DNA of 64,000 bases, taken from contig NZ_CP022521.1 of NCBI RefSeq assembly GCF_002234535.1, positions 6,184,001 through 6,248,000 of the forward strand, read 5' to 3'. The position numbers and the translations under genes are program-made. Within the stretch, counting starts at the first letter, position 1, and each line of letters starts with the position of its first letter. This document shows, one piece after another, positions 55,865-64,000 of this stretch. Below the pieces are notes generated by a model. That model was not told the origin of the DNA, ran no database searches, and saw only the letters and a list, made by a program, of their open reading frames with translations. The DNA is from Actinoalloteichus hoggarensis. GTDB lineage: Bacteria > Actinomycetota > Actinomycetes > Mycobacteriales > Pseudonocardiaceae.

Positions 55865-56190
55865 ACGAGGTCGAGCGCGGGCTGCTGCGCAGGCTCGCGC
55901 GGCTCTTCGACGAGGTGGACCCTCCGCCGACCTCGGTCCACCGTCGAGCGACGGCGGCCTTCTCCCACCGCGATCGCCGCAGGCGGGACCAGGCCGTGCC
56001 GCCGCCGCGGCCGACCGCGACGCGACGACCCGACCCGTCGCCGACCGACCACGTCGCCGCCGCCAACGTCGCCGCCGACCCGATCGGACGGCCTGCCGGG
56101 CCGCGGCAGACGTACACGCGCCGACACGCCGGCGGGACGGGCACCACTGACGTCGAGGCCCTCCAGCCGACGATCACGGCGTCGAGGTCA
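55861..56190 (+). CDS. Second sigma-partner protein, apparently truncated
   Basis: ATG 55861 overlaps the sigma stop. The first ~40 residues (MNEVERGLLRRLARLFDEVD, PPPTSVHRRATAAFSHRD) match the helical motif of the partner at 36618 (LLAELGLVLDEADPVPAGLI). After about residue 45 the frame turns into Pro/Arg/Thr low complexity and runs without a stop into the antisense aminotransferase gene, so the end given is arbitrary. The beta-rich C-terminal domain of its paralogue is missing. It is either a decayed gene or a short form. Confidence 0.5.
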
Positions 56191-57369
56191 GAGCCGCCGC
56201 AGCCTGCGCAGCGCCTCGTCGAGGACCTCGTTGCGCTTGCAGAACGCGAAACGCACCAGGTGACGGGTCGCGTCCGGCTCGTCGCAGAAGGCCTGCACCG
56301 GGATCGCCGCCACACCGATCTGCTCGGGCAGCGCCCGGCACAGCTGGGCGCCGTCGGTGTAGCCCAACGGCCGGACGTCGGCGCACACGAAATAGGTGCC
56401 CTCGCTGGGGAGCACCCCGAAACCCGCCGTGGCCAGCCCTTCGCTCAACCGGTCCCGCTTGGCGGCCAGTTCCGCGCGCATCCGCTCCACCCAGTCGAGT
56501 TCATGCCGCAGGGCGTGCGCGACGGCGGGCTGGAAGGGCGCGCCACCGGTGAAGGTGAGGAACTGCTTGGCGGCCTTGACCGCATGGACCAGCTCGACGG
56601 GGCCGCAGGCCCAGCCGATCTTCCATCCGGTGGCGCTGAAGGTCTTGCCCGCGCTGGAGATCACCAGGGTGCGCTCGGTCATCCCCGGCAACGCGGCCAA
56701 TGTCCGATGCCGGCTCCCCTCCCTGGCGTCGTCGAAGATCAGGTGCTCGTAGACCTCGTCGGTGATGGCCAGGATGTCGTTCTCGCGGCATACCTCCGCG
56801 ATCCCGGCCAGCTCGTCGCCGCTCAAGACGGTGCCCGTCGGGTTGTGCGGCGAGTTCACCAGGATCGCCCTGGTGGCGGGCCCCACAGCGGCCCGGAGGG
56901 CGGCGAGGTCCAGCGCGAATCGGCCGGTGGCGGGGTCGGACCGCAGGGGCACGGCCCGTCGCACCCCGCCCGCCATGGCGACGGCCGCCGCGTAGGAGTC
57001 GTAGTACGGCTCGATGACGACCACCTCGTCGCCCGGCTCGACCAGCGCCAACAACGCGGCCGCGATGGCCTCGGTCGCGCCTGCGGTGACGAGCACCTGC
57101 GTGTCGGGGTCGTACTCGGTGCCATACCGCGTCAACCGGTGATCAGCGATCGCCTGCCGCAGCTCCGGCCTGCCGGGACCGGGCGGGTACTGGTTCACAC
57201 CCTCCGCGATCGCCCGGCGGGCCATCTGAAGCATCCCCATCGGCCCGTCGGTGTCGGGGAACCCCTGACCGAGGTTGATGGCGCCGGTTCGCACCGCCGA
57301 GGCGGTCATCTCGGCGAAGATCGTCGACGTGAAGGGCTGGAGACGAGAGACCAGAGCAGGTGTGCGCAC
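56188..57369 (-). CDS. dapC: PLP-dependent aminotransferase (DapC-like)
   Basis: A 393-residue class I aminotransferase. The conserved elements are INLGQGFPDTDGP, the N-terminal arm region NQYPPGPGRPELRQAI, GATEAIAAALLALVEPGDEV, the PLP-contact NSPHNPTGTVLS, DEVYEHLIFDD, and the catalytic lysine in SSAGKTFSATGWKIGW. The sequence closely follows Rv0858c of M. tuberculosis, described as N-succinyldiaminopimelate aminotransferase (lysine/peptidoglycan precursor synthesis), although some homologues are annotated only as aminotransferase. GTG 57369 gives the family N terminus VRTPALVSRLQPF. It is divergent from a DUF445 gene only 26 bp away. Confidence 0.92.
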   Translation of the reverse strand: MRTPALVSRLQPFTSTIFAEMTASAVRTGAINLGQGFPDTDGPMGMLQMARRAIAEGVNQYPPGPGRPELRQAIADHRLTRYGTEYDPDTQVLVTAGATEAIAAALLALVEPGDEVVVIEPYYDSYAAAVAMAGGVRRAVPLRSDPATGRFALDLAALRAAVGPATRAILVNSPHNPTGTVLSGDELAGIAEVCRENDILAITDEVYEHLIFDDAREGSRHRTLAALPGMTERTLVISSAGKTFSATGWKIGWACGPVELVHAVKAAKQFLTFTGGAPFQPAVAHALRHELDWVERMRAELAAKRDRLSEGLATAGFGVLPSEGTYFVCADVRPLGYTDGAQLCRALPEQIGVAAIPVQAFCDEPDATRHLVRFAFCKRNEVLDEALRRLRRL

Positions 57370-57395
57370 AAGTTCTGATCCTGTCAGGCGCCCCC

Positions 57396-58673
57396 GTGAG
57401 TGAGAATCGACCCGTGCAGCCACTTACCGCGAGCGAGTTGGACAAGCGCAGCAGCCTGCGACGGATGAAGACGGCCGCCACCGGGTTGCTGCTGGTCGCA
57501 TCGGTGATCTACGTGATCGCTCGATGGCAGGAGAACCAGGGCGCCGCCGCCTGGGTGGGCTACGTGCGGGCCGCGGCCGAGGCGGGGATGGTGGGAGCAC
57601 TCGCCGACTGGTTCGCGGTGACCGCGCTGTTCCGCAGGCCGCTCGGGCTGCCCATCCCGCATACCGCGATCATCCCGACCAGGAAGGACGCCCTCGGCAA
57701 GAGCCTGGGCGACTTCGTCGGCTCCAACTTCCTCTCCGAACAGGTCATCCGTGAGAAGCTGCGACGCGCCGAGGTCGCCCGACGAGCCGGAACGTGGCTC
57801 GCGAAGCCGGAGAACGCCGCTCGGGTCACCTCCGAACTGGCCGCGGCGACCCGAGGCGCGGTCGCCGTGCTCCGCGACGAAGACGTGCAGGCCGTCCTGG
57901 AACAGGCGCTGCTGCGCAAGCTGGTCGACCGACCCTGGGGTCCGCCGATCGGCAAGATACTCGAACAGGTCGTCGAGGAACGTTCGCATCACGGGCTCGT
58001 GGACATGCTCTGCGACCGCGCCTACGAGTGGGTCGAGCGCAATCGGGAGAGCCTGCGCGGGCTGGTCAGCAAGCGGGCGCCGTCCTGGTCGCCGAAGTTC
58101 GTCGACGACATGGTCGGCGAGCGGATCTACAACGAGATCCTCGCCTTCGCCTGGTCGGTCAAGACGGACAAGAATCACCAGGTCCGACAGATGCTCGACA
58201 AGTTCCTCGGCGAGTTCGCCTCCGACCTTCAGAACGATCCGGTCGCGATGGACAAGGCGGAGCAGTTCAAGCAGCAGGTTCTGGATCACCCGGCGGTGCA
58301 GAACCTCGCGGGGTCGGTCTGGAGCAGGATCAAACAGCTCATCCTGGACGCCGCCGAGGACCCCTCCAGCGAGCTGCGACTCCGAGTCGAAGGCGGCATC
58401 CGCTCCCTCGGGGAACGACTGATCAAGGACGACGCGCTGCGGGCGAAAGCCGACGGCTGGCTTGAGGGCGCCGCCGTCTACGTCGTCACGAATTATCAAG
58501 GCGAGATCACCACGCTGATCAGCGACACCGTCGAACGCTGGGACGGCGAGGAGACCTCCCGCAAGATCGAACTGCAGGTCGGCAGGGACCTCCAGTTCAT
58601 TCGGATCAACGGCACGGTCGTCGGAGCGCTGGCGGGGCTGACCATCCACACCATCTCCCAGCTGCTGCTGTAG
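57396..58673 (+). CDS. DUF445 family membrane protein
   Basis: A 425-residue protein. A short cytoplasmic N terminus is followed by a membrane helix (TGLLLVASVIYVIARW), then the DUF445 signature GYVRAAAEAGMVGALADWFA and VTALFRRPLGLPIPHTAIIP, then a long helical region rich in charged residues, and a final hydrophobic stretch VGALAGLTIHTISQLLL. DUF445 members (YjiN-like) are widespread membrane proteins of unknown role. GTG 57396 is preferred to a start at 57360. Confidence 0.9.
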   Translation: MSENRPVQPLTASELDKRSSLRRMKTAATGLLLVASVIYVIARWQENQGAAAWVGYVRAAAEAGMVGALADWFAVTALFRRPLGLPIPHTAIIPTRKDALGKSLGDFVGSNFLSEQVIREKLRRAEVARRAGTWLAKPENAARVTSELAAATRGAVAVLRDEDVQAVLEQALLRKLVDRPWGPPIGKILEQVVEERSHHGLVDMLCDRAYEWVERNRESLRGLVSKRAPSWSPKFVDDMVGERIYNEILAFAWSVKTDKNHQVRQMLDKFLGEFASDLQNDPVAMDKAEQFKQQVLDHPAVQNLAGSVWSRIKQLILDAAEDPSSELRLRVEGGIRSLGERLIKDDALRAKADGWLEGAAVYVVTNYQGEITTLISDTVERWDGEETSRKIELQVGRDLQFIRINGTVVGALAGLTIHTISQLLL

Positions 58674-58690
58674 GCGGCAGCCGCGCCGCC

Positions 58691-58722
58691 GGGCGCGACC
58701 GACGGCCGGGTCGGCCGCGCCC
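58691..58722. terminator. Bidirectional terminator between DUF445 and MarR genes
   Basis: GGGCGCG-a-CCGAC (58691-58703) pairs with GTCGG-c-CGCGCCC (58710-58722), 12 bp with one mismatch, between two convergent genes. Confidence 0.65.
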
Positions 58723-58766
58723 AGGGCCGTCCGGCGGACCGCTCGCGCCCGGCGACGGCGACGAGA

Positions 58767-59279
58767 TCAGGCGTCGCAGGTCTCAGGCGTCGGCTGTCCG
58801 ACGGCCGACATCGATTCCGGGGCGCCGACGGGCCGCCTGCCCGCCTCCGGGGAGATCGGCGTCGTGCAGCGCATCCTGCGCAGCAGACCGCCCAGCGTGC
58901 CGCGCTCCTGTGCCGTCAGCGGGGCGGCGACCCCGTCGGTGATGTCACGGACGTCACGGCGCGCCGCACGCACCCGATCCCGCCCGTTGATGGTGAGCCG
59001 TGCTCGTTCGCCCGAGTCGTCCTCCTCGATGAGCACCAGACCCGCGTCGACGAGACCACGCGACACGTCGCGAACGTCCGGCTGTGCCAGGCGCACGGCC
59101 AGGCCGGCGAGGGTCTGGGGTTCCGGCGCGGCGAGCAGCGCGGCCAACAGCCGGTACTCCGGGGCCGTCAACCGGTATCGGGTGGCGAGCAGTTGATCGA
59201 GAGCATCGGTCGCCGTGAGATAGAGCCTGCTCAGCTCCTCCCACAGGGGTGCGTCGACGTCGTGATCGTCGACCGTCAT
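58767..59279 (-). CDS. MarR family transcriptional regulator
   Basis: A 170-residue winged-helix protein. Core motif: LTAPEYRLLAALLAAPEPQT, then LAGLAVRLAQPDVRDVSRGL, then LVLIEEDDSGERARLTINGR, the MarR wing. A C-terminal Pro/Gly tail of about 35 residues is not conserved-looking. ATG 59279 has GGGAAGGG about 9 nt upstream; GTG 59285 is an alternative. The target is unknown. Confidence 0.88.
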   Translation of the reverse strand: MTVDDHDVDAPLWEELSRLYLTATDALDQLLATRYRLTAPEYRLLAALLAAPEPQTLAGLAVRLAQPDVRDVSRGLVDAGLVLIEEDDSGERARLTINGRDRVRAARRDVRDITDGVAAPLTAQERGTLGGLLRRMRCTTPISPEAGRRPVGAPESMSAVGQPTPETCDA

Positions 59280-59442
59280 CGTCACGGGCCCTTCCCGTCG
59301 TCTGGAGGGTCCGTCCCGTCCCCGTCGGCCTGATGCGAGGCGCCAGGCCGCGGCGGCGCGGACGGACATGTCATCGAACTCCACGACTGTGAAGAGGTGT
59401 GCCGCCGACTCCGACCCGCGCCGGGCGGCGCGGGGTGGTGGA

Positions 59443-60018
59443 TCAGTCGGCGCGGAGCGTGCCACGATCCGGCCCGTCCCCGCCGTGCGGGTCGCCGACT
59501 CCGTCCGCACGGTGACATTCGAGCAGAGCTGCCGAACCCGACGAGGTCAGCAGGCAGCAGGTGCAGGGCACGCCGTCGCCGGGATCGACGATCTCGACCA
59601 TCGTCCTCGGCAGTGACGCCCCGCACGACGTGGTGAGGGTCGGGCCTGCCGGCGGCAGGCGGCAGAGGTGCACCGGCTCACCCCGCGCGAGCCGGACCGC
59701 CGTCAGGGACGGCGCAGCGGGGCCGGCCCGGCGCGACTCCGGGGCCGCCTCGTGGGGGCACTCCGGAGCGTCGGGGGACCCGTCGCGGAGGGTCGCGGTG
59801 AGGACGTCCTGGCAGAAGGGACAGTCGGCGGTGTAGGCGGCGGGCACCCCGGGGAGCACCTCGGCGGGCGGCGGGCCGACAGTCAGCGGGGCCCCGCACA
59901 GCGCCGTCAGAACCGCGCCGTCCTCCGGTGGGCCGTCGTCTACCAGCGCGAGATGTCGGTCGAGGATGATGCCGACCGCCGGAAGCGTGTCCTGTTCGAT
60001 GAGCATCGGGCCGGTCAT
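59443..60018 (-). CDS. Cysteine-rich protein with duplicated CxxC-type motif
   Basis: A 191-residue protein. Two segments resemble each other: VLTALCGAPLTVGPPPAEVL followed by YTADCPFCQDVL, and TLTTSCGASLPRTMVEIVDP followed by GVPCTCCLLTS. Each pairs a CGA-x-L element with a C-x2-C/C-x-C-C element, as in small zinc-binding proteins. No signal peptide. I do not recognise a named family. It overlaps the upstream gene by 4 bp (ATGA), so the two form an operon. Confidence 0.7.
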   Translation of the reverse strand: MTGPMLIEQDTLPAVGIILDRHLALVDDGPPEDGAVLTALCGAPLTVGPPPAEVLPGVPAAYTADCPFCQDVLTATLRDGSPDAPECPHEAAPESRRAGPAAPSLTAVRLARGEPVHLCRLPPAGPTLTTSCGASLPRTMVEIVDPGDGVPCTCCLLTSSGSAALLECHRADGVGDPHGGDGPDRGTLRAD

Positions 60019-60464
60019 CGAGAACGCACCACCCGAGAGACGTCCACCGCCCGCCCACGCGGCGTGGGGGCGCCGGCCCGTGCGAGGGACGCCGACGGCA
60101 CCGCTCGATCGGCGGCGTGCCTGGCCGCCGTGCGTGACGAATCCCGCGACACGCGATCCGACCCGCCGTCACACCGCCGGAGGATCGCCGCCACGCCGTA
60201 TCCGCCCCGAGCCCGATCGGCCGGTCCGCCGTCGGCGGTGACACGGTCGGCGGGAGTCGCCGCACGGGCCCCGGTGAGCCTCTCGGCGACGACACCGGGT
60301 CGCGGTGCCGACGGCTGCTCGACACCCGCGCCGGGCCGAACACGCGGCCGATCCGGCCGAACCGTCTTCTCCACTCCGACGATGCTGAACCAGATCAGCA
60401 ACGAGCCGCCGAGCAGCAGCCCGCATCCGCCGAGCACCGTCGCGGTCACCTCGTCGATCACCAT
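60015..60464 (-). CDS. Single-pass membrane protein, low-complexity tail
   Basis: A 149-residue protein. One transmembrane helix lies at the N terminus (TATVLGGCGLLLGGSLLIWF), then a 110-residue Arg/Ala/Pro-rich cytoplasmic tail without domain features. The RBS AGGAGG lies 5 nt before ATG 60464, which argues that the gene is real despite the tail. Its stop overlaps the start of the cysteine-rich gene. Confidence 0.6.
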   Translation of the reverse strand: MVIDEVTATVLGGCGLLLGGSLLIWFSIVGVEKTVRPDRPRVRPGAGVEQPSAPRPGVVAERLTGARAATPADRVTADGGPADRARGGYGVAAILRRCDGGSDRVSRDSSRTAARHAADRAVPSASLARAGAPTPRGRAVDVSRVVRSR

Positions 60465-60735
60465 GGTGCCTCCTGATCAGGAAAGGCCGCTTCTCATCTA
60501 ACGAGATCGTCACCGTCCTCCCGGCCCTCAATGCCCTGATCGGGTAAGGAGATCATCTCGCGGCACGTCATACGAGGTCACCGCTGGTCGAGGCGCCACG
60601 CGTCGAAGTAGGACCCCACGCCCGGGCTCCCACCACGATCGGCGCCCCGCACGCGACGCGGACCGACCGCCGGAGTCGCGGCGGAGTGCCGACGCCCCAC
60701 CCACCGCGTCCGGCCGACCGGTCTCGCCACGTGCC

Positions 60736-63351
60736 TCAGCCGGTCGCCGTCCAGAACACCGCCGCGCCGACCTGTGCGTAGAGCCCCTTCGGATGGTCCC
60801 GGAACAACGGTTCGGTCCCGAACAACACCGTCGGCGCGCCGCGCTCGCCGAGCCCGGAGATCAACGCGGGCCTGCCCGCGGCATCCGACTGGCCGCCCGA
60901 GCCGTCGGCGGCGGCGATCCAATGTCCGGCGGTGAGCACCTCCGCCTCGGCGTAGCGCTGCTCGACGGCCACGCCCTCCCCGAGATCGGTGAACCACTGC
61001 GGCGCGTAGACGAACGAATGCGGCCGTCCCTGGTCCCGCAGGACACCGTCACCGCTGGTCACCGACACGATGCCGTTGGCGTCCGGCCGGCCGCGCACGG
61101 TGGTCGCGGGCAGCAGGTCCGCCGCCTCGTTGAGCGCTGCCCCGGCGGCTCCCCTGGCCACCACGCCTCCCTCGGCGAGGAACGCGTCCACATCCGCACG
61201 CGCCTCGCCCGTCAGGGCCGCCGTCTCCAGGCCCGATCCCACGTAGAGCACATCGATCCGAGACCAGTCGAAGCCCGCGTTCAGCCGCTCGGTGCTCACC
61301 GGGCGTACATCGAAGCCCAGCTCGCGCAGCGCCTTGATCTCGTCGAGACCGCCCGCCGCGGCGACCACCGGCCGATGCTCCAACGGCGTGCCCACGCCCT
61401 CCGGGGCGAGCACGAACTGGACGCCGTGCTCCCGTGCGGCTGCCGACGCGGCGGGACGGGCCTGCGCGGGCACCACCACGGTGCCGTCGTCGAGCCTGCT
61501 CAACTGGTGGCCCGCGCCGAGCAGGTCGTTCACGGCCCTGACGTCGGCGCCGTCGTACAGCGTGATCGCCAGATCCCGGCCGGGAGCCGCCGACACACCA
61601 CCCGTGGGCGCCGCCTCGGCCACCTGCCGCAGGGCGGGCACGGCCTCCTCGTCGACGGCGACCACGTCGGCGCCCCACAGCAGCCCGTGACTCAGCGCGG
61701 AGTTGGCGTAGGTCCGCGGCACCCGCTCGGACAGATCCGCGCCGTCCTCCAGGATGGAGTTCGCGATGGCCCGCTTGGGCTGGTGCAGGTCGACGACGTA
61801 GGAGCCGGCGGGATGCCGCCTGCCGCCGAGGCGGATCGGCGTGTCGGCGACACCGACCTCGACGTCGTTCGCCAGCAGCAGGTTCACCAGCCGCGCCACG
61901 GCGGGCGGCGACGACTGCGCGGGCCCCGCCGGGATGACGTAGGCACGCGGAAACTCCGTCGTGTACCGGTCCGCCTCGCCGAAGCCGGGAATGAACTCGT
62001 CCGGGATATGCCGCTGCTGCTCGCCCGCGTTCGCCCGGCGGAAGAACTCGATCTGGTCGGCCACCAGCTCGTCTCGATGGGCCGCGACGTAGTCGACGGT
62101 CCCCCAGATGGCGGTCTCCGCGACGTCGGTGTTCACCGAGGACCGCCTGCGCAGCTCATGCGCCGGTTGCTGGACGTAGTCCTGCCGGTTCACCCGCAGC
62201 GGAACCTCGACGGTGTGACCGTGCGTGCCCTGCAGCATCGCGTACATCGGCGCATACATCGGCAGCCAGTCGTCCCACTCGCCCGGCTCACGATCCCGGA
62301 TCGGGATGTCGGCGCGCCGTGTCTCCGGGTGCCCCAGCTCCGCCAGTGCCCGCTCGATGCCCAGGGCGTTGGGGTAGGCGTGCTTCAGATAGAGGTCGTA
62401 CTCGGCATTCTGCACGTGCGGCGCGGTGTTCGGGCTGACCAGCGTCGGGTTGACGTAGCCGTGCAGGTCGAGCATGACCAGCGACTGCGTGTCGATCGCC
62501 ACCTGCCGGACCGCCTCTGTCTCGGGATTGGCCACCGTCACCAGGTCGCGGTTCAGGTCGAAGCCCGCCGCGTTCTGCCGGGTGCCCGCGACCCGGCCGT
62601 CCGGATTGTGGCTGACGGTGAAGTAGAACCGCGAGGTGGCCAGCAGCTCATGAACCTCGGGGTCCTCGGAGTAGGCCAGGTGCTCGATCACCCGCAGCGA
62701 CCCGTCGGTGCCCTCCCATTCGTCGCCGTGGATGTTGGCGTTGAACCAGACCGGCGCCTTGTAGTCCGTGTGCAGCCCGTCGTCCCGCGCGGCGGCCGCC
62801 GGATCGGCGTTGATCTTCTCCCGCCAGGCGTGCTGGCGCGCGGTCTCCTCCGCCGTCTCAGGGGCGGTCACCGTGACCAGATACACGTCACGGCCGAGCA
62901 CCGACTCCCCCAGCACCTCGACGGAGACCCGGTCGCTGTCGGCCTGTAGTTCGTTGAGCCGGGGCGCGAGCGCGTGATACGGGATCAGACCCAGCTTGAT
63001 CGACCGATCGGACGGGTCCTCCGGGTAGACGCGAAGCTGCGTCTGGCGCGGGTATCCCCGCTGTTCGCCGGGATCGTCCAGCGTGGGCGGAACTCCCGCC
63101 AGGGTCCGGCCGCCGGGGGCGCCGGGTCTGTTCTCGCCGATGGGACGGACTCTGTCGGCGGCGGCGACGTCCACGTGATCGTCGACCGACAGCGCGTCAC
63201 GTTCGTCGACGTCGGTGGGCCACGACCCGACGTCGACGGCGGACGCGCCGGGAGCCGACGGCCGGGCTCCGACGGCGGGGCCGGCCGTCAGGAACGCACC
63301 GGCGGCCAACGTCGCGACGGACAGCCCGGCGGCGATACGGCGGAAGGACAA
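60736..63351 (-). CDS. Secreted M14 family zinc carboxypeptidase
   Basis: An 871-residue exported peptidase. Signal peptide LSFRRIAAGLSVATLAAGAF. The M14 domain covers about residues 120-470: zinc ligands His208 and Glu211 in NIHGDEWEG, a further segment MLDLHGYVNP, the Tyr/substrate loop and the catalytic glutamate near GTHGHTVEVPLR. The C-terminal ~400 residues are a separate region, with a GATase-like flavodoxin-type segment (RIDVLYVGSGLETAALTG). The length is about twice that of simple M14 carboxypeptidases but usual for the large actinobacterial secreted forms. TTG 63351 is the start, with AGAGGAG 5 nt upstream. Confidence 0.92.
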   Translation of the reverse strand: MSFRRIAAGLSVATLAAGAFLTAGPAVGARPSAPGASAVDVGSWPTDVDERDALSVDDHVDVAAADRVRPIGENRPGAPGGRTLAGVPPTLDDPGEQRGYPRQTQLRVYPEDPSDRSIKLGLIPYHALAPRLNELQADSDRVSVEVLGESVLGRDVYLVTVTAPETAEETARQHAWREKINADPAAAARDDGLHTDYKAPVWFNANIHGDEWEGTDGSLRVIEHLAYSEDPEVHELLATSRFYFTVSHNPDGRVAGTRQNAAGFDLNRDLVTVANPETEAVRQVAIDTQSLVMLDLHGYVNPTLVSPNTAPHVQNAEYDLYLKHAYPNALGIERALAELGHPETRRADIPIRDREPGEWDDWLPMYAPMYAMLQGTHGHTVEVPLRVNRQDYVQQPAHELRRRSSVNTDVAETAIWGTVDYVAAHRDELVADQIEFFRRANAGEQQRHIPDEFIPGFGEADRYTTEFPRAYVIPAGPAQSSPPAVARLVNLLLANDVEVGVADTPIRLGGRRHPAGSYVVDLHQPKRAIANSILEDGADLSERVPRTYANSALSHGLLWGADVVAVDEEAVPALRQVAEAAPTGGVSAAPGRDLAITLYDGADVRAVNDLLGAGHQLSRLDDGTVVVPAQARPAASAAAREHGVQFVLAPEGVGTPLEHRPVVAAAGGLDEIKALRELGFDVRPVSTERLNAGFDWSRIDVLYVGSGLETAALTGEARADVDAFLAEGGVVARGAAGAALNEAADLLPATTVRGRPDANGIVSVTSGDGVLRDQGRPHSFVYAPQWFTDLGEGVAVEQRYAEAEVLTAGHWIAAADGSGGQSDAAGRPALISGLGERGAPTVLFGTEPLFRDHPKGLYAQVGAAVFWTATG

Positions 63352-64000
63352 CGGGACTCCTCTGGCGCGGTGAGCAGGTGTGTCCTCTGTGTGTATGCGG
63401 GGCGTGATCAGGCAGTCAACGCCGTCTCACCCTGTGGTGCGGCCGCTGGAGACGGTCGTCACGGACCACGACGGTCGATCACGGCCGACGTCGTCGTGGC
63501 GGAACTCGTGCTGCCGCGGCCGTTGACGCGAGGCGAGACGGCCGTGCTGGAGTGTCAGCTCGCCGGCGACGGCCGAGCCGCCGTCGGCGGTGCCGCCATG
63601 GAATGCACGCGGCGATTCCGACGTCGGTCCGGGAGTACCTCCTGGAGGTCCTCTTTCACCCGGCGTGGCCGCCTACCCGGGTCCATCACCTCGGCAGCGC
63701 GGTGGCGCACCAGCCCCCCGACGAAGACCTCCTACGGCAGGACGCCCTGCACACGATGCACGCGGTGGGACTCGACGTCGACCCCGGCACCGTCGGCATC
63801 GGCTGGTCCCAGCCGGCTCCGCCGAGTACGCGGACCGGATGGCACGGGCCCGACGACACGATGGAGCCGGCCCGATCACAGTCGTCGGCTCGTCGTCGAT
63901 CGTCCGAATCAGTGGTTCCCGCCGCAAGATCATTGCGCGAGTCCCGACGTCGGAGAAGCCTCGTCTCGACATAGTCGCGCACGGGAGGACTCCATGACCG
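63352..64000. other. Right end of the window
   Basis: Apart from the remnant at 63437-63815, no gene is visible. Frames open to the edge (63590 to 63997 plus, 63982 to 63686 minus) are Arg/Pro/Ser-rich and not protein-like. A start ATGACCG at 63997 may be the beginning of a gene outside the window. Confidence 0.4.
63437..63815 (+). pseudogene. Frameshifted remnant of an actinobacterial regulator-like gene
   Basis: Protein-like blocks follow each other in three frames: VRPLETVVTDHDGR (63437 on), ITADVVVAELVLPRPLTRGE and TAVLECQLAGDGRAAVGGAA (63478 on), then VREYLLEVLFHPAWPPTRVH and LDVDPGTVGIGW (63627 on). The blocks are in the order seen at the C terminus of many actinobacterial HTH-containing hypothetical proteins (PLTRGE-x-x-x-x-E-Y, then REYLLEVxFHP-x-x-P, then GVVGIRW). 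Two frameshifts break it. Only the last part of the gene is present. Confidence 0.5.

Noticed and set aside
55117-57378. A 753-codon plus-strand open frame covering the second sigma gene and dapC
   Set aside because: It is open because of high GC. It overlaps the real sigma gene in another frame and lies antisense to dapC; only the segment from 55861 is retained, as the partner.

Overview
The window is chromosomal DNA of a high-GC actinobacterium. GC is about 70% or more, GTG starts are common, and many genes look leaderless, with a TAnnnT box 6-8 nt before ATG or GTG. The gene content (rpfA, a conservon, XPB helicase with its helicase-associated partner, DUF5753/DUF397 relics, GlsB/YeaQ, AIM24, a solo groEL with two CIRCE boxes) fits the Pseudonocardiaceae, for example an Actinoalloteichus-like genus. 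The family assignment is inference; the phylum is secure.

Layout. 0-5 kb: the end of an MFS gene, a DUF2771 lipoprotein, a cytoplasmic beta-helix protein divergent from a TetR regulator with a Cys4 tail, a CspB-type cold shock protein, a small membrane protein. 5.5-8.5 kb: a TetR regulator, a PhzF-like isomerase, a HAD-IIA phosphatase, a TOBE/HTH protein. 8.7-14.1 kb: molybdenum cofactor genes moaA, moaD, a fused moaB-moaE and moaC, with rpfA between them; moeA lies at 44.6 kb. 14.4-19.2 kb: Uma2 nuclease, NAD-type malic enzyme, a 61-residue protein, the helicase-associated protein. 19.5-24.5 kb: a four-gene conservon (cvnA-B-C-D). 25-28.7 kb: a SsuA/TauA-type ABC importer. 29.2-34.6 kb: XPB helicase, CapA-like lipoprotein, two small proteins, CutC. 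35.6-40.1 kb: a small acidic ORF, a sigma-70 factor, a partner protein and a TPR-CHAT protease. 40.4-46.1 kb: groEL, a Ser/Thr kinase, AIM24, moeA, a YeaQ-type membrane protein. 46.5-50.1 kb: a Cdc48-like AAA protein and pyrD. 50.1-51.2 kb: gene remnants. 51.2-54.9 kb: a PadR-ABC-FtsX operon. 55.2-56.2 kb: a second sigma-partner pair. 56.2-63.4 kb: a DapC-like aminotransferase, DUF445 protein, MarR regulator, two small-protein genes and a secreted M14 carboxypeptidase. The right end holds a frameshifted remnant.

The backbone (MFS, DUF2771, cspB, moaA, moaD, rpfA, moaE/mog, moaC, helicase-associated protein, XPB, dapC) follows, as I recall it, the Rv0876c-to-Rv0858c neighbourhood of Mycobacterium tuberculosis. 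The conservon, ABC importer, CHAT locus and PadR operon look like insertions into that backbone.

The most interesting system is the sigma factor / partner / TPR-CHAT protease operon at 35.6-40.1 kb. It has an intact His-Cys dyad and a start-stop overlap, and a long structured G-rich leader lies upstream. A second, protease-less and apparently decaying sigma-partner pair sits at 55.2-56.2 kb.
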